DNA from: Platanthera guangdongensis
Taxonomy: Eukaryota > Streptophyta > Magnoliopsida > Asparagales > Orchidaceae
Direction: 5' to 3'
Assembly: GCA_039583875.1 (NCBI GenBank)
Contig: CM077164.1
Coordinates: 70,773,628-70,837,627, forward strand
Length of the DNA: 64,000 nucleotides
Position numbers and translations under genes: made by a program. The notes beneath the pieces are model-generated. The model was not told the origin of the DNA. It ran no database searches and saw only the letters and a list, made by a program, of their open reading frames with translations. Shown here piece by piece: positions 1-9,168 of the stretch (position 1 is the stretch's first letter; each line of letters begins with the position of its first letter).

Positions 1-119
1 ACTTTGGGTCCATTCTCGACTGGAGTGTAATCACGCAGCAGGCTTCTTGTCCCGGTCATATGCCGGGAGCATCCACTGTCCAAATACCAGATTGGCGTTT
101 TGGTGGCCTTTGGACATTC
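1..119 (-). CDS. pol: C1 pol, N-terminal fragment with protease active site (partial)
   Basis: Reading the minus strand from 119 gives a frame of about 39 codons open to the window edge. It contains WYLDSGCSRHMTG, the classic Copia aspartic-protease start with catalytic Asp in LDSG. This frame is offset from gag, which stops at 133-135. The protease would release the Gag and Pol proteins. The residues just before it on the minus strand end in TTTTGTTTTGCAG, which resembles a splice acceptor, so pol may be reached by splicing or frameshifting. Only the beginning is visible, so intactness cannot be judged. Confidence 0.75.
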
Positions 120-132
120 CTGCAAAACAAAA

Positions 133-2442
133 TTAATTTGCCTTAGGAACCCAATCGAACTTGGGTCCTAGATTCCTGGTTAGCACACTCCCCCTCGGTT
201 GGTTAACCCTACGAGTGGTCGGTCTCGCATTGTTAACATGGGGAGTCTCGTAGTTCCTTGGATTAAACCAACAATCCACGGCAAAGTGACCGACTTTGCC
301 ACAGCACCAACAGTCGAACCTGTTGTATCTCTTCCGAGGCTCCTGCCTTACCCTGGGAACAACGGGTACAGCTGGGGCCTTGGATCTGGAGGTGGAGGCC
401 TCATGGTGATGGCAGTCACATGACGTTGTCACCTTCTGAATAACAGGCTTGACTTTTGGCGCCTGCTTTCCATTATGGCCGCTAGAGAACGGACCATAAC
501 TTCCTATGTGGATATCCTCATAAGGTGCCTTGAAGGCACTCTCCCCAAAGTTCCGGGGGAAGTTCCAACCTTCATACCGGCTCTTAGGCTTTGCAACCGA
601 GGGCCGGAAATGATGCCCATATGTTGACTCAAAGTCATGTTGGTTGCAAGGAAAGCCAGGCTTTCTGAATGCAACATGACTAAGAGGAGCCTTCCCCTTT
701 TCATCAGCAGAGGCCTTCTTGGCAGCCTTATTCTTTCTCTGGTTCTTGTTTCTCCGAGATGAAGAACCAGATGCCCCAACATGCCCCAAGCCAGCTCCTT
801 TGGCCTGAGCAGAGAAGGTGTCAACGACTGGAAGCACTGTTTTAGGCATAGAGAAGCTCTGTACGATCTTCCTTTCTGCCGCAAGTAGTTCTTCCAATCT
901 GTTGACTTCCTCCTGCTTGAGATCAAGGAGCTTCAAAGACTCTGAGTGCTTTGAAGTTAGGTCAATGTGCTCCTGTCTGAGAGAGATCAAGCTAGTGACC
1001 TCTTCCCTTAGGGATACACACTCACCCTTAAGGAATCTTACTTCCTTCTTCTCAGCCTTCAGTCTCTTGCGGCACTCGTCAAAAGTGTTGAGCAGAAGCT
1101 CATACTTGTCGAGGAGCTCAGCTTCACGGGCCGAAGGGCCATCCTCAGGTTCATCATCCTGAGACTCAGGATCAGAGTCGGAGTCGGAAAGAGGGGTGTG
1201 AGTTTTTACCTTCCCAGTGAATGGGGGGCATTCTCCTTCTGAGTCCGATCGACCCACCAGCCCGAAGTAGGCTTCTTCATCATCACTGGAGTCTGAAGAA
1301 TCAGACTCACTTAGTGTCTTTGGCCTTCTGGCGATATAGCTCCGCTCCTTCTTCTTATCTCTGGAGGATTTGAGCTCCTCTCCTTTCCCTTTATCTCTTT
1401 TGCTTTGATGGCAGTCGGCCATAACGTGACCTGGCTTATTGCATCCAAAGCAAATAATATCAGAAGAACGATGTTTGTTAGGTTTAGATGCATACCTGTC
1501 AGAAGAGTAGTTTTTCTTCTGATGTCTGGAAGAGGAGCCGTCTCTCTTTCTTTGATTCCTCATCTTGAGGAATTTCTTGAACTCTCGAGTGATGAGGGAG
1601 AAATCCTCTTCCGACAGTTCGGAGCTGGAGGAGCATGGATCGGAGTCCTCCTCTTCTTCCTTATTTCTGGCACGGTAGGACACCGCACCCTTCCCCTTTT
1701 TGGAGTGACTGGCTTTTAGGGCCACAGTCTTTTCTTTTGCAGCAGCCTTCTCTGCTTCTTCCTCTGCCTTCCTGGTGTTCAGCTGAAGTTCATAGGACAT
1801 CAGCTTCCCGAACAGGATTTGAGGATCAGTTTCTGCTAGTCTGCCAAATTCTCTGATGGCGCAGATCTTTGTGTCCCATTCCTTAGTCAGGGACCTAAGG
1901 AATTTGTCATTGAGTTCACCATTGGTGAACACTCTTCCATAGCCCTTGAGGGCGTTGACAATCTTCAGGAAGTTCTCGTATGTGACTCCGATCTCTTCCT
2001 TAGGCCCTTGCCGGAAAGCCTCATACTTCTGGTTCAGGAGGGATCTCCGATCATCCCTTACTTCATCTGTGCCCTCCATCAGAATGATCAGACACTGCCA
2101 TATCTCCTGAGCTGTCTTGCAGTTGCTGAAGTTTTGTATCATCGAGTCATCAACTGCACTGACCAGGATGTTTCTAGCCTTCATGTCAAGGCCCACTAGA
2201 ACCATCTCATCCTTGTCCATTTCAGAGAGTGTCTTCGGCACTTTCTTGGTGGGATCAATGGTGGAGGCCTTAGTGGGGACATAAGGTCCCTCCAGCACGA
2301 TCATGAACAGTCGAGGGTCCACTGCTTCCATGTAGAACCTGATTCTTTCCTTCCAGATAGGAAAGTTGAGTCTGTTGCATACTGGGATTTTGCCGGAGTA
2401 CTTGAGTCCGTCCATGGTAGATGTATGTCTCCTTGTTGACAC
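133..2442 (-). CDS. gag: C1 gag polyprotein, 769 aa, intact
   Basis: Gag packages the element RNA into virus-like particles in the cytoplasm. An N-terminal UBN2-type Copia gag region spans roughly residues 10-230, with W30 in NFPIWKERI and the TAQEIWQCL block. Basic and acidic low-complexity linkers follow. A CCHC zinc knuckle lies at about 331-344 (CFGCNKPGHVMADC), Ser/Asp-rich segments at 375-435, a predicted coiled coil at about 437-530, and a second CCHC at about 711-724 (CWCCGKVGHFAVDC). The frame is uninterrupted, unlike every other gag in this window. The start is the first ATG after the primer site, 49 nt downstream of it; a second Met lies at residue 10. The length and coiled coil are typical of Sirevirus gag rather than compact Copia gag. 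This could be one of the few functional retroelement genes here. Confidence 0.88.
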   Translation of the reverse strand: MSTRRHTSTMDGLKYSGKIPVCNRLNFPIWKERIRFYMEAVDPRLFMIVLEGPYVPTKASTIDPTKKVPKTLSEMDKDEMVLVGLDMKARNILVSAVDDSMIQNFSNCKTAQEIWQCLIILMEGTDEVRDDRRSLLNQKYEAFRQGPKEEIGVTYENFLKIVNALKGYGRVFTNGELNDKFLRSLTKEWDTKICAIREFGRLAETDPQILFGKLMSYELQLNTRKAEEEAEKAAAKEKTVALKASHSKKGKGAVSYRARNKEEEEDSDPCSSSSELSEEDFSLITREFKKFLKMRNQRKRDGSSSRHQKKNYSSDRYASKPNKHRSSDIICFGCNKPGHVMADCHQSKRDKGKGEELKSSRDKKKERSYIARRPKTLSESDSSDSSDDEEAYFGLVGRSDSEGECPPFTGKVKTHTPLSDSDSDPESQDDEPEDGPSAREAELLDKYELLLNTFDECRKRLKAEKKEVRFLKGECVSLREEVTSLISLRQEHIDLTSKHSESLKLLDLKQEEVNRLEELLAAERKIVQSFSMPKTVLPVVDTFSAQAKGAGLGHVGASGSSSRRNKNQRKNKAAKKASADEKGKAPLSHVAFRKPGFPCNQHDFESTYGHHFRPSVAKPKSRYEGWNFPRNFGESAFKAPYEDIHIGSYGPFSSGHNGKQAPKVKPVIQKVTTSCDCHHHEASTSRSKAPAVPVVPRVRQEPRKRYNRFDCWCCGKVGHFAVDCWFNPRNYETPHVNNARPTTRRVNQPRGSVLTRNLGPKFDWVPKAN

Positions 2443-2490
2443 TAGTGGCAGGATTCACCTCAAGGTGTTAGCCTTTTTGTTGAGAAACCT

Positions 2491-2503
2491 GGCTCTGATA
2501 CCA
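2491..2503 (-). other. C1 primer binding site (initiator Met tRNA)
   Basis: The minus strand reads TGGTATCAGAGCC, the standard complement of the 3' end of plant initiator Met tRNA. It lies two bases after the LTR end at 2506, the expected place to prime minus-strand cDNA. Confidence 0.9.
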
Positions 2504-3351
2504 CTTGAAAGTCCACCTAGTGTCGGCTATGTGCACCTATGGGGGGGGGGGGATAGGTGACGTGTGGTTCTTTTGCGGAATTCACAGATGTACCTGCACA
2601 ATAAAAGCAACAAACACAGAACACAGAATACGCAGCAAATTTATAGTGGTTCCCCGACTTGGGTACATCCACTTTCCCCCTTCGACCTATCTCCCCAACA
2701 AGGGACGACTCGGTCACTTCTCCAACGGGATTGAAATCCAATCCCTTCACTAACGGAAGGTGCCCTTCCACACGTGAGAGTCAACACTCCCACAAATCGG
2801 GTTGCACCCAACCCTTACACCGCGGAACAAAAGTTCCTTTACAATAAAATAAAAGTAGAATGTACACGTGATACAAACTTCTCTTGGAGACTCCGGTGTT
2901 CCTCTTTGGTCGACGACGTGTTCTTGAAGTCGATGAAGAGTCTACGACCTTGGTCTTGCTTGGAGAAGATCTCCCCGGAACCGGCGGCGGCACACGAGCG
3001 GCGGCTAGCTTCGGGATCGGCGGCTACGAAGAAGAGCAGCTGCTGAACTTTGAGATCCAAACTTCGTTGCGAAGCAAGCTCGGTCTACCAACGGTCACAC
3101 GAGGATCGGTCGTCTCGATCGATTCGGATGGGAAGTGTTTCCGATCAACAAATCGAGAGACAAAGGATCTCTGGATAGACGCGTGAGACTCGAGCCTTGC
3201 TAAGCTACTGTCGCCGGAGATCGGGAAGAAGATCTATCGGTGGCGACGGACTTGCGCGAGCGGCGACGGAGGCGGCGGAAGGATTTCGCGATTTTAGGGT
3301 TTCCGTGAGCTCGCGTATTTTTCTGTCTTTTTACTGTTCAAAATACCCATG

Positions 3352-3359
3352 TATTTATA
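3352..3359 (-). promoter_or_regulatory. TATA box of C1 LTR
   Basis: TATAAATA on the minus strand, about 119 bp downstream of the palindromic array. The same box is found in the solo LTR at 13276-13283. Confidence 0.7.
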
Positions 3360-3477
3360 CTGTAGCTACCCCCAATAAGACCGTTTGTGGGACCCACAGA
3401 GATAGTCCCCAAATCCCGGTCCAGATTTTAAACAGCGGCAGAATCCGGTTCAGGGAATAAGCTGAGAAACCGCCAAG

Positions 3478-3836
3478 TCAAAATCGGCGAGAATCGCAGA
3501 CGATTCTCGACGAATCGGCGAGAATCACCAAGTGATTCTCGACGAATCGGCGAGAATCACCAAGTGATTCTCGACGATTCGTCGAGAGTCGTTTGTGATT
3601 CTCGTCGAATCTCTTGTCGATTCTCAACGAATTGGACTTTGTGTTCATGGGCTGCTTGACCACTGGTTCGGCGGGAATTACAAGTGATTCTCGCCGAATC
3701 TTACTTTGCACCATTTTGAGATGGCCAGAAGAAGTCGGCGAGAATCACTGACGATTCTCGTCGATTCGGCGAGAATCACCAAGTGATTCTCGCCGATTCG
3801 GCGAGAATCACTTGGTGATTCTCGTCGAATTTGCCT
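3478..3836. repeat. Palindromic minisatellite in C1 U3
   Basis: Repeated copies of GATTCTCGNCGAATC and its continuation CGGCGAGAATCAC. The unit reads almost the same on both strands, so neighbouring units can pair as hairpins. Copies are irregularly spaced (about 36 bp) and partly interrupted by unique sequence around 3630-3740. The array is CpG-rich and lies directly upstream of the LTR TATA box. Confidence 0.85.
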
Positions 3837-4280
3837 TGGACGATTTTTCGTCTTCCACCTAGGAGCTGCTCCTTGACCCTCCATGCTCCTTGTCTTCTCT
3901 TGCATATGAGCGGCCCTGTGCTTGAAAATAAGTGCACTCCAATAGAGAGAGTACACGTAGGCCAACACACTGATCTGCTCAACGAGGGATTACGTCGTGC
4001 AGACCCGTGTATATTGACCTACTGCACCCTGACATTGGTGTGCACTTAGCGTGGAAAAACTACAAGCACAACTAGAAAAGGTTTATCAAATACATAGTCT
4101 ATTCACCTTAGCTTGTCCAGGGGCTTCTTCAAATCAGGTACATTGTGGATACAATACCCAACAGATATTATTTACTTGTTTTGTTTATAAGTTTCCCTGT
4201 CATTGAATGTTTTTTTATACATCATATTGTTAATTTTATTATAAGTGATGTATATCATTGATTAAGGGTTATGACTTCTC

Positions 4281-4295
4281 CAAATAGGGGGAGAT
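4281..4295 (+). other. C2 polypurine tract
   Basis: CAAATAGGGGGAGAT sits immediately before the LTR start TGTTGGG, the standard position and composition of a Copia plus-strand primer. Confidence 0.8.
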
Positions 4296-4435
4296 TGTTG
4301 GGTACATTGGAAAATGTGTACCAGATTTCGAGAAGCCTCACCTAACTCAATGATATGCATCAAGTTATATTTGATGTTGTGTTGAGTTATCATGTGCAGG
4401 TTAAGTAAATGGAAAGGAAAATTTTCTAAGTACAA

Positions 4436-4825
4436 GTGTCGACACTTGGGAATGGCTGTGTCGACATCAAGGGCCAGATTGTGTCGACATCCAGAATTTG
4501 TGTCGACACACAGAAAATCTGTCGACAACGCTGTGTCGACACTAAGGGCCAGACTTGTGTCGACATTATCAGGAGCTGTGTCGACACACAGAGAAGCTGT
4601 CGACACATTCCAGAATTCTGTCGACAACGACTGTGTTGACACACAGAACTTGTGTCGACACACACCAGAATTCTGTCGACACCAACTTTGTCAAGACAAG
4701 GAGTGTTTGTGTCGACACACAGGACTTGTGTCGACACATTCCATAGAAGCTGTGTCGACAACAACAAGACTTGTGTCGACACATGGACTATGTGTGTCGA
4801 CATATATGAAGTATTCAGTCGACAT
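4436..4825. repeat. GTGTCGACAC palindrome array in C2 U3
   Basis: About 20 occurrences of TGTCGACA within 390 bp, most as the perfect palindrome TGTCGACA or GTGTCGACAC, spaced 15-30 bp by degenerate linkers such as CAGAATT or CAGAACT. Long apparent ORFs on both strands here are by-products of the repeat. Confidence 0.9.
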
Positions 4826-4972
4826 TCTCTGCTGTTGAGTCAAAGTCCAATGAAGGCTGAAGTAATACAACTGAAGACTTGACAGCTGTCATTGCTGACA
4901 TTGCTGTCACACCTGTCAGATGTGTCAGAAGACTGTTTGAAACCAGAACAGCCGGTTACCATGAATGAAGCC

Positions 4973-4980
4973 TATATATA
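4973..4980 (+). promoter_or_regulatory. TATA box of C2 LTR
   Basis: TATATATA, about 150 bp downstream of the palindrome array. Confidence 0.65.
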
Positions 4981-5399
4981 GACGTGCTCTCTCATCAATC
5001 AGTGAGATGAACAACAATAAATAACAGATAGCTGATCAATTATTATCTCTAAAGGATTGAGAATCCAGAAGAAGAGAAAGAAACAGTCAACAGATTGTAG
5101 TGAGAGAAAAACAATAAGGAGAGAAGTTCTCATCTAGTGAAGGCAGATTTTGAACAGTCTGCCTGAAGAATTCAGATCAACTCTGAAGAAGAATTCAGAT
5201 TAATTTCTGAAGGAAGCTGATTGAAGATAAACTCCAACATCAAGAAGATCAACTCTACTTTGTTTAGATTCAAGAAGCTTTGAAGAAAGCTAAGACAGGT
5301 TGATCCTTAAGTAATCAGTTATATCAAGAACTGATCAAGAAGCCTTCAACCAATTCTCTCTCCATCTGGTTGAAGATATCAACATCTTTTCATCATTAA

Positions 5400-5700
5400 T
5401 TTTTGTAGGATCTGTAATAAATCTGAGTGTAGGAGATTTACATCTCTGAGTTGTAAGCCTAAATTATAAATGCTGAGGTAGGGCTGAGTGCTTGAGGTAG
5501 GGGAATCTGATCCCTGAGTTGTAGGCCTGTGAAAGAGGCTGAGGTAGGGCTGTTGCCTGAGTTGTAAGAGTGGGGTGTCACTCTGAGTTGTAGGCCTGTG
5601 GAAGAGGCTGAGGTAGTGCTTGTGCCTGAGTTGTAGGAGTGTGGATTCTTTCTGAGTTGTAGGAACCAGTCTTGGTTCTGAGCTGTAAGATCTGCGGATC
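5400..5700 (+). repeat. GAGTTGTAGG/GAGGTAGGGCTG repeats in C2 R-U5
   Basis: Alternating short blocks (GAGTTGTAGGCCTGTG, AGAGGCTGAGGTAG) recur about every 35-60 bp. They lie downstream of the TATA box, so they would be transcribed in the 5' leader. Function unknown. Confidence 0.7.
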
Positions 5701-6556
5701 TGAGAAGAAGGAAGGAAGTTAGGCCGAATCTAGTACACTGCTAGATAGGCGAAGGGGGAAAGTGGATGTACCATCATTTGGGGAACCACTATAAAACTTG
5801 TGTGCAATCTGTGAATGCTGTGTATGTGAATGTTGTGTTGTACTTTCTGCTGAATATATTGCTGAACTAGATAGAATTCTCTGCCTAAGTTAGAAAAAGA
5901 ATTGAACTTATTCACCCCCCTCTAGGTGTTTAGAACATCTTGAAACCAATTCTTTCAATTGCCCTTCACAGATCCAATCCATTGACTCAACAAACTACAC
6001 GTTTAACCACGAAGTCTTCTCCGGTGTGCAAATGAAACATCACCAATCCAGACCAACTTGTCCAGATGGGCTTCACACAGCATGCCTATTCCATACTACA
6101 CACTTCTGGATCTATATGCAAGACTATTGGGGATTTCAAGAATCAACCCAAGGAAATCCCTTCACAATCCACCCTCTGGTGGGGGAAATCCATGCACATG
6201 CTAAAAGAAGGACTTCACATGTCCAAGAAGGAAGATCGTTACCCTTGACAACCTATTTGGAGCCATGGAATTCTAGCCAGTTGGAAAGCACAACAACAGC
6301 TTTGACTCCACAAATCTGGCCTCGGATCTTAGTTCGGAACTCTAAAGCTCCACCAGTAGCCGGATCCCTTCTCTTTCCCCCGCCCCTCCTCCTTGCTCTC
6401 CCATCTCTCTAGCTCTTTTAGAAAGATAATGGACAAAGGTAAAATGAGACTTCTCTTCTCACTTTCGACCTTAAAGCAGCAAGGAGAAACATGGGCCATC
6501 AGATCCCAGAGGAAGGAAACAAACGACTACAAAATTTCCTCAAAATGGCTATTTCG

Positions 6557-7105
6557 GGTCTGACATGCCCTGTGACACGCCCGTGTCACAGGGCGTGTAC
6601 CTTAAGCGGCACACGAACCGACTTATCTAGAACAGGACACGACCAGGTGACATGCCTGTACCATATGGCTGACACGCCCGTATCACATGGCTGACACGCC
6701 CGTGTCTAGCTCTCGAGACCCACTCGAGACCTACTCGAGACAACCACTCAAGTAATTGGTCATGACATGCCTGTGTCACATGGCCGACATGCCCGTGTCC
6801 CACCCGTACTCGAGACATTTACGACCTACTCAAGACACCCCCTCGAGACCCACTCGAGTAGACACAGAGCAGGACACGACCATGTGACACGCCCATGTCA
6901 CAGGCCATGTGCTCTCTTCTTTCGAGAATTAGTCGAGCTCCTACTCGAGTGGAGTTCGTTGACCCAAGGAGGACACACACTGGGACATGTCATCTGACAC
7001 GCCCTTGTCGCAGGGTGTGTTCCCTCTCGAGAACTCGTCGAGTGCATTTCGTCGAGCACTCAACAAGCTGCTCAACCGAGCATGACATGACCTGTGACAT
7101 GCCCG
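6557..7105. repeat. GACACGCCCGTGTC and CTCGAG palindromes in G1 LTR
   Basis: Dense copies of GACACGCCCGTGTCA (near-palindromic) alternating with CTCGAGAC blocks containing the CTCGAG palindrome. The same GACACGGGCGTGTC motif forms an array in the G1-family solo LTR at 24262-24605. T1 inserted within this array. Confidence 0.8.
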
Positions 7106-7106
7106 C
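7102..7106. repeat. T1 target-site duplication, left (CCCGC)
   Basis: CCCGC is repeated at 16604-16608, directly flanking T1. Confidence 0.9.
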
Positions 7107-7497
7107 TGTTAACCCAGAAATCGGCAATCCTTCCCAAGGTGGCCAGCTGGATAGTCGCGACCCTTAGGTTCTCCCTTTCGATCGCGACAAGTCCCCGCGT
7201 ATGCGGACAGTTTTCCCTGTCCGCCTAGGTTTCCTAGCAACCGCGTGCCCTGCGGGACGGCAGGCTGTTCCCATAGCTCACCCTCGCGGGACATGCGGTT
7301 AGGTCCGCTAATCGTGCAGTGCTTTTCCTTGCAAGAGTTCGCCAACAGCACCACCGGGAGCGACCTCCTAATCAGCCCAAGGAGCGGCAGTCTCCTGCCG
7401 CCATCCGTCGGGGTCGCCCACCAGGGGCGACCTCCCTGCTGCCCGAGGGGCGGCGGCCTCCTGCCGCCGTCCACCGAGGCCGCCCACCCGGGGCGGC

Positions 7498-8155
7498 CTC
7501 TGCCCCCCAGCCGGGCGGACTCCCCCTGGAGTCCGCCCAGGCCGCCCGCAAAGGGGCGGCCAGGCCCTGCCGGGCGGACTCCCCTGGAGTCCGCCCGCTA
7601 GGGGGCGGCTCCGGTACCCAGCCGTGCGGACTCCCCCTGGAGTCCGCCCAGGCCGCCCGCAAGGGGGCGGCCAGGCCCTGCCGGGCGGACTCCCCCTGGA
7701 GTCCGCCCAGGCCGCCCGCTAGGGGGCGGCCCCGGCACCCAGCCGGGCGGACTCCCCCTGGAGTGCGCCCAGGCCGCCCGCAAGGGGGCGGCCAGGCCCG
7801 CCGGGCGGACTCCCCCTGGAGTCCGCCCAGGCCGCCCGCTAGGGGGCGGCCCCGGCGACTAGCCGGGCGGACTCCCTCTGGAGTCCGCCCAGGCCGCCCG
7901 CAAGGGGGCGGCCAGGCCCGCCGGGCGGACTCCCCCTGGAGTCCGCCCAGGCCGCCCGCTAGGGGGCGGCCCCGACGACCATCCGGGCGGACTCCCCCTG
8001 GAGTCCGCCCAGGCCGCCCGCAAGGGGGCGGCCAGGCCCGCCGGACGGACTCCCCCTGGAGTCCGCCCAGGCCGCCCGCTAGGGGGCGGCCCCGGCGTCC
8101 CGCCGGGCGGACTCCCCCTGGAGTCCGCCCAGGTCGCCCGCTAGGGGGCGACCTC
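7498..8155. repeat. GC-rich double-palindrome array in T1 5' LTR
   Basis: About 11 units of roughly 60 bp. Each unit holds a hairpin with 11-bp arms GGGCGGACTCC / GGAGTCCGCCC around CCCT, and a second with 8-bp arms GGCCGCCC / GGGCGGCC around GCAAGG or GCTAGG. Alternate units differ in a coordinated way, giving a 120-bp higher-order period. Open frames on both strands across it are artefacts. Confidence 0.93.
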
Positions 8156-8286
8156 CAGTTCTCTGCAGGAGGATCCGCTTGCTTCATCAGTCAAGGTGGC
8201 GGACGCAAAATCTCAGTCCGCGGAGTCCGCGCAGGTCGTCATGCTGATGTCACTGGGCCCCGCTTCTTCAAGAACTTCCCTGGGCC

Positions 8287-8294
8287 TATAAATA
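8287..8294 (+). promoter_or_regulatory. TATA box of T1 5' LTR
   Basis: TATAAATA about 130 bp downstream of the palindrome array; identical at 15827-15834 in the 3' LTR. Confidence 0.75.
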
Positions 8295-9087
8295 CCCCCC
8301 TGACGCCTCTCATTCAAGGATCCGGGTGGTGGAGACAGGTCTTGCCAGCTGCCCCTGCGGACTCCGTTTTCCAGTCCGTCATCACCTCTCCAGCAAGCTC
8401 TGCGGACTCAGTTTCCTGTCCGCGCAGTCCTCCACAGCTCTTCAGCAGCTTGCCAGCAGACTCTGCAGACTCAGTTTCCCAGTCCTCCAGCAGCTAGCAG
8501 ACTATTTTACTTAGTCTCTGGCAGCTTCTCTTCTCTGCTTTCTGGCAACTTCTTCTCTCTTAGCCGCCAGCTTCTCCTTGTACCCCTTTTATTGATTTGT
8601 TGTAAAGGTGTACTTGTAAGTTTGTAACCTCTAGCTTTTAATAAAAGGAAAGCCCGTCGCAGGAGTGGCATTTAGGCCGCGACGGGCGAAGTGTGTTGTT
8701 GCCGCTGCTAGCGGCCCCCGCTTCTCTCCTCTGCTCAGCAAGCCTTGCTCCTCTGCTCAGCAAGCCTTGCTCCTCTGCTCAGCAAGCCTTGCTCCTCTGC
8801 TCAGCAAGCCTTGCTCCTCTGCTCAGCAAGCCTTGCCCTCAGCTCAGCTCAGCTCTCCTCGGCTTTCAACCTGCAAGTGCAACCGTTGCGATTACTGTCT
8901 GCTCGACCGTTCCCGGTCTCCCTCCTCTTCCCCTCTTGATCAACCCTCTCTGTTGATCAAGGCTCGCCTCTTCTCTCAAGCCTCTCCCTTCCTCCGCAAC
9001 CTTCTCCTTCCTCATCACCTAGTCTGTGAGGCCCAATCACCCCCTCGGTGATAGCTGTCCCCCTGGTGCCGTTTTCGCGCATCAACA

Positions 9088-9110
9088 TTCTGGCGCGGTG
9101 AGCGTGGACC
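9088..9110 (+). other. T1 primer-binding region
   Basis: Directly after the LTR the sequence reads TTCTGGCGCGGTGAGCG. A TGGCG start one to three bases past the LTR is usual for Tat/Athila-type Gypsy, which prime with tRNAs other than initiator Met. I cannot assign the exact tRNA. Confidence 0.6.
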
Positions 9111-9168
9111 CGAACAGCTCACGCGCAAACCTTCAGATCAGAACAAGCAGTGAAAGCAACAGCTAACC

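Larger units (their letters stand above)
1..4163 (-). mobile_element. C1: SIRE/Maximus-like Copia retrotransposon, 5' part (runs off left edge)
   Basis: A minus-strand Copia element. Its 5' LTR is at the right (2506-4163), followed leftwards by an initiator-Met-tRNA primer site, a long gag gene and the first codons of pol. The rest of pol and the 3' LTR lie left of the window. A related solo LTR at 12508-14146 confirms both LTR ends. The R-U5 part shares a GGGGGAAAGTGGATGTACC block with C2, so both belong to the same lineage. The unusually long gag (769 aa) with a coiled coil fits Sirevirus-type Copia; lineage assignment is inference. C1 appears to sit inside the 3' end of C2, whose interior tail begins at 4164. 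Confidence 0.88.
2506..4163 (-). repeat. C1 5' LTR (1658 bp)
   Basis: On the minus strand the LTR starts TGTTGGGTATTG at 4163 and ends in CTTTCA at 2506 (TG...CA). It matches the solo LTR at 12508-14146 along its length. It holds a palindromic minisatellite (3478-3836), a TATA box (3352-3359) and, near its U5 end, a run of G/C at 2541-2552 that differs in length from the solo copy. Confidence 0.92.
4164..5957 (+). mobile_element. C2: SIRE/Maximus-like Copia, 3' end only
   Basis: Plus-strand 3' terminus of a second Copia element: an interior tail (4164-4295, no coding seen), a purine tract and a complete LTR (4296-5957). The rest of the interior is displaced by C1 and lies beyond the left edge. 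The 3' flank (from 5958) matches G1 LTR sequence at 61597 onward, so C2 inserted in G1's LTR; its left TSD is outside the window. Confidence 0.82.
4296..5957 (+). repeat. C2 3' LTR (1662 bp)
   Basis: Starts TGTTGGGTAC, ends CTTTCA. U3 carries the GTGTCGACAC array (4436-4825). A TATA box is at 4973-4980. The R-U5 part (about 5400-5700) is made of alternating GAGTTGTAGG and GAGGTAGGGCTG blocks. The block GGGGGAAAGTGGATGTACC at about 5754 is shared with C1. Confidence 0.88.
7107..9087 (+). repeat. T1 5' LTR (1981 bp)
   Basis: Starts TGTTAACCCAGAAATCGG, ends GCGCATCAACA. It contains the GC-rich palindrome array (7498-8155), a TATA box (8287-8294), a polyadenylation-like AATAAAA near 8640, and five copies of a 22-bp unit (CTCCTCTGCTCAGCAAGCC plus TTG) at 8728-8836, against four in the 3' LTR. 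Confidence 0.93.

Noticed and set aside
2541..2552. Poly-G tract as a regulatory or quadruplex site
   Set aside because: A single homopolymer of variable length (also 14100-14110); no further G-runs nearby.
4436..4825. CRISPR-like spaced repeats
   Set aside because: Spacers are degenerate copies of each other, the repeat is a LTR minisatellite, and the DNA is plant nuclear.
4262..4882. Several Cys/His/Arg-rich ORFs on both strands
   Set aside because: Products of the TGTCGACA palindrome repeat, which reads alike on both strands.
7319..8497. 392-codon ORF and a 271-codon ORF on the other strand
   Set aside because: Both are open only because the 60-bp GC-rich repeat lacks stops in several frames; no non-repetitive protein sequence, and the region is LTR U3.
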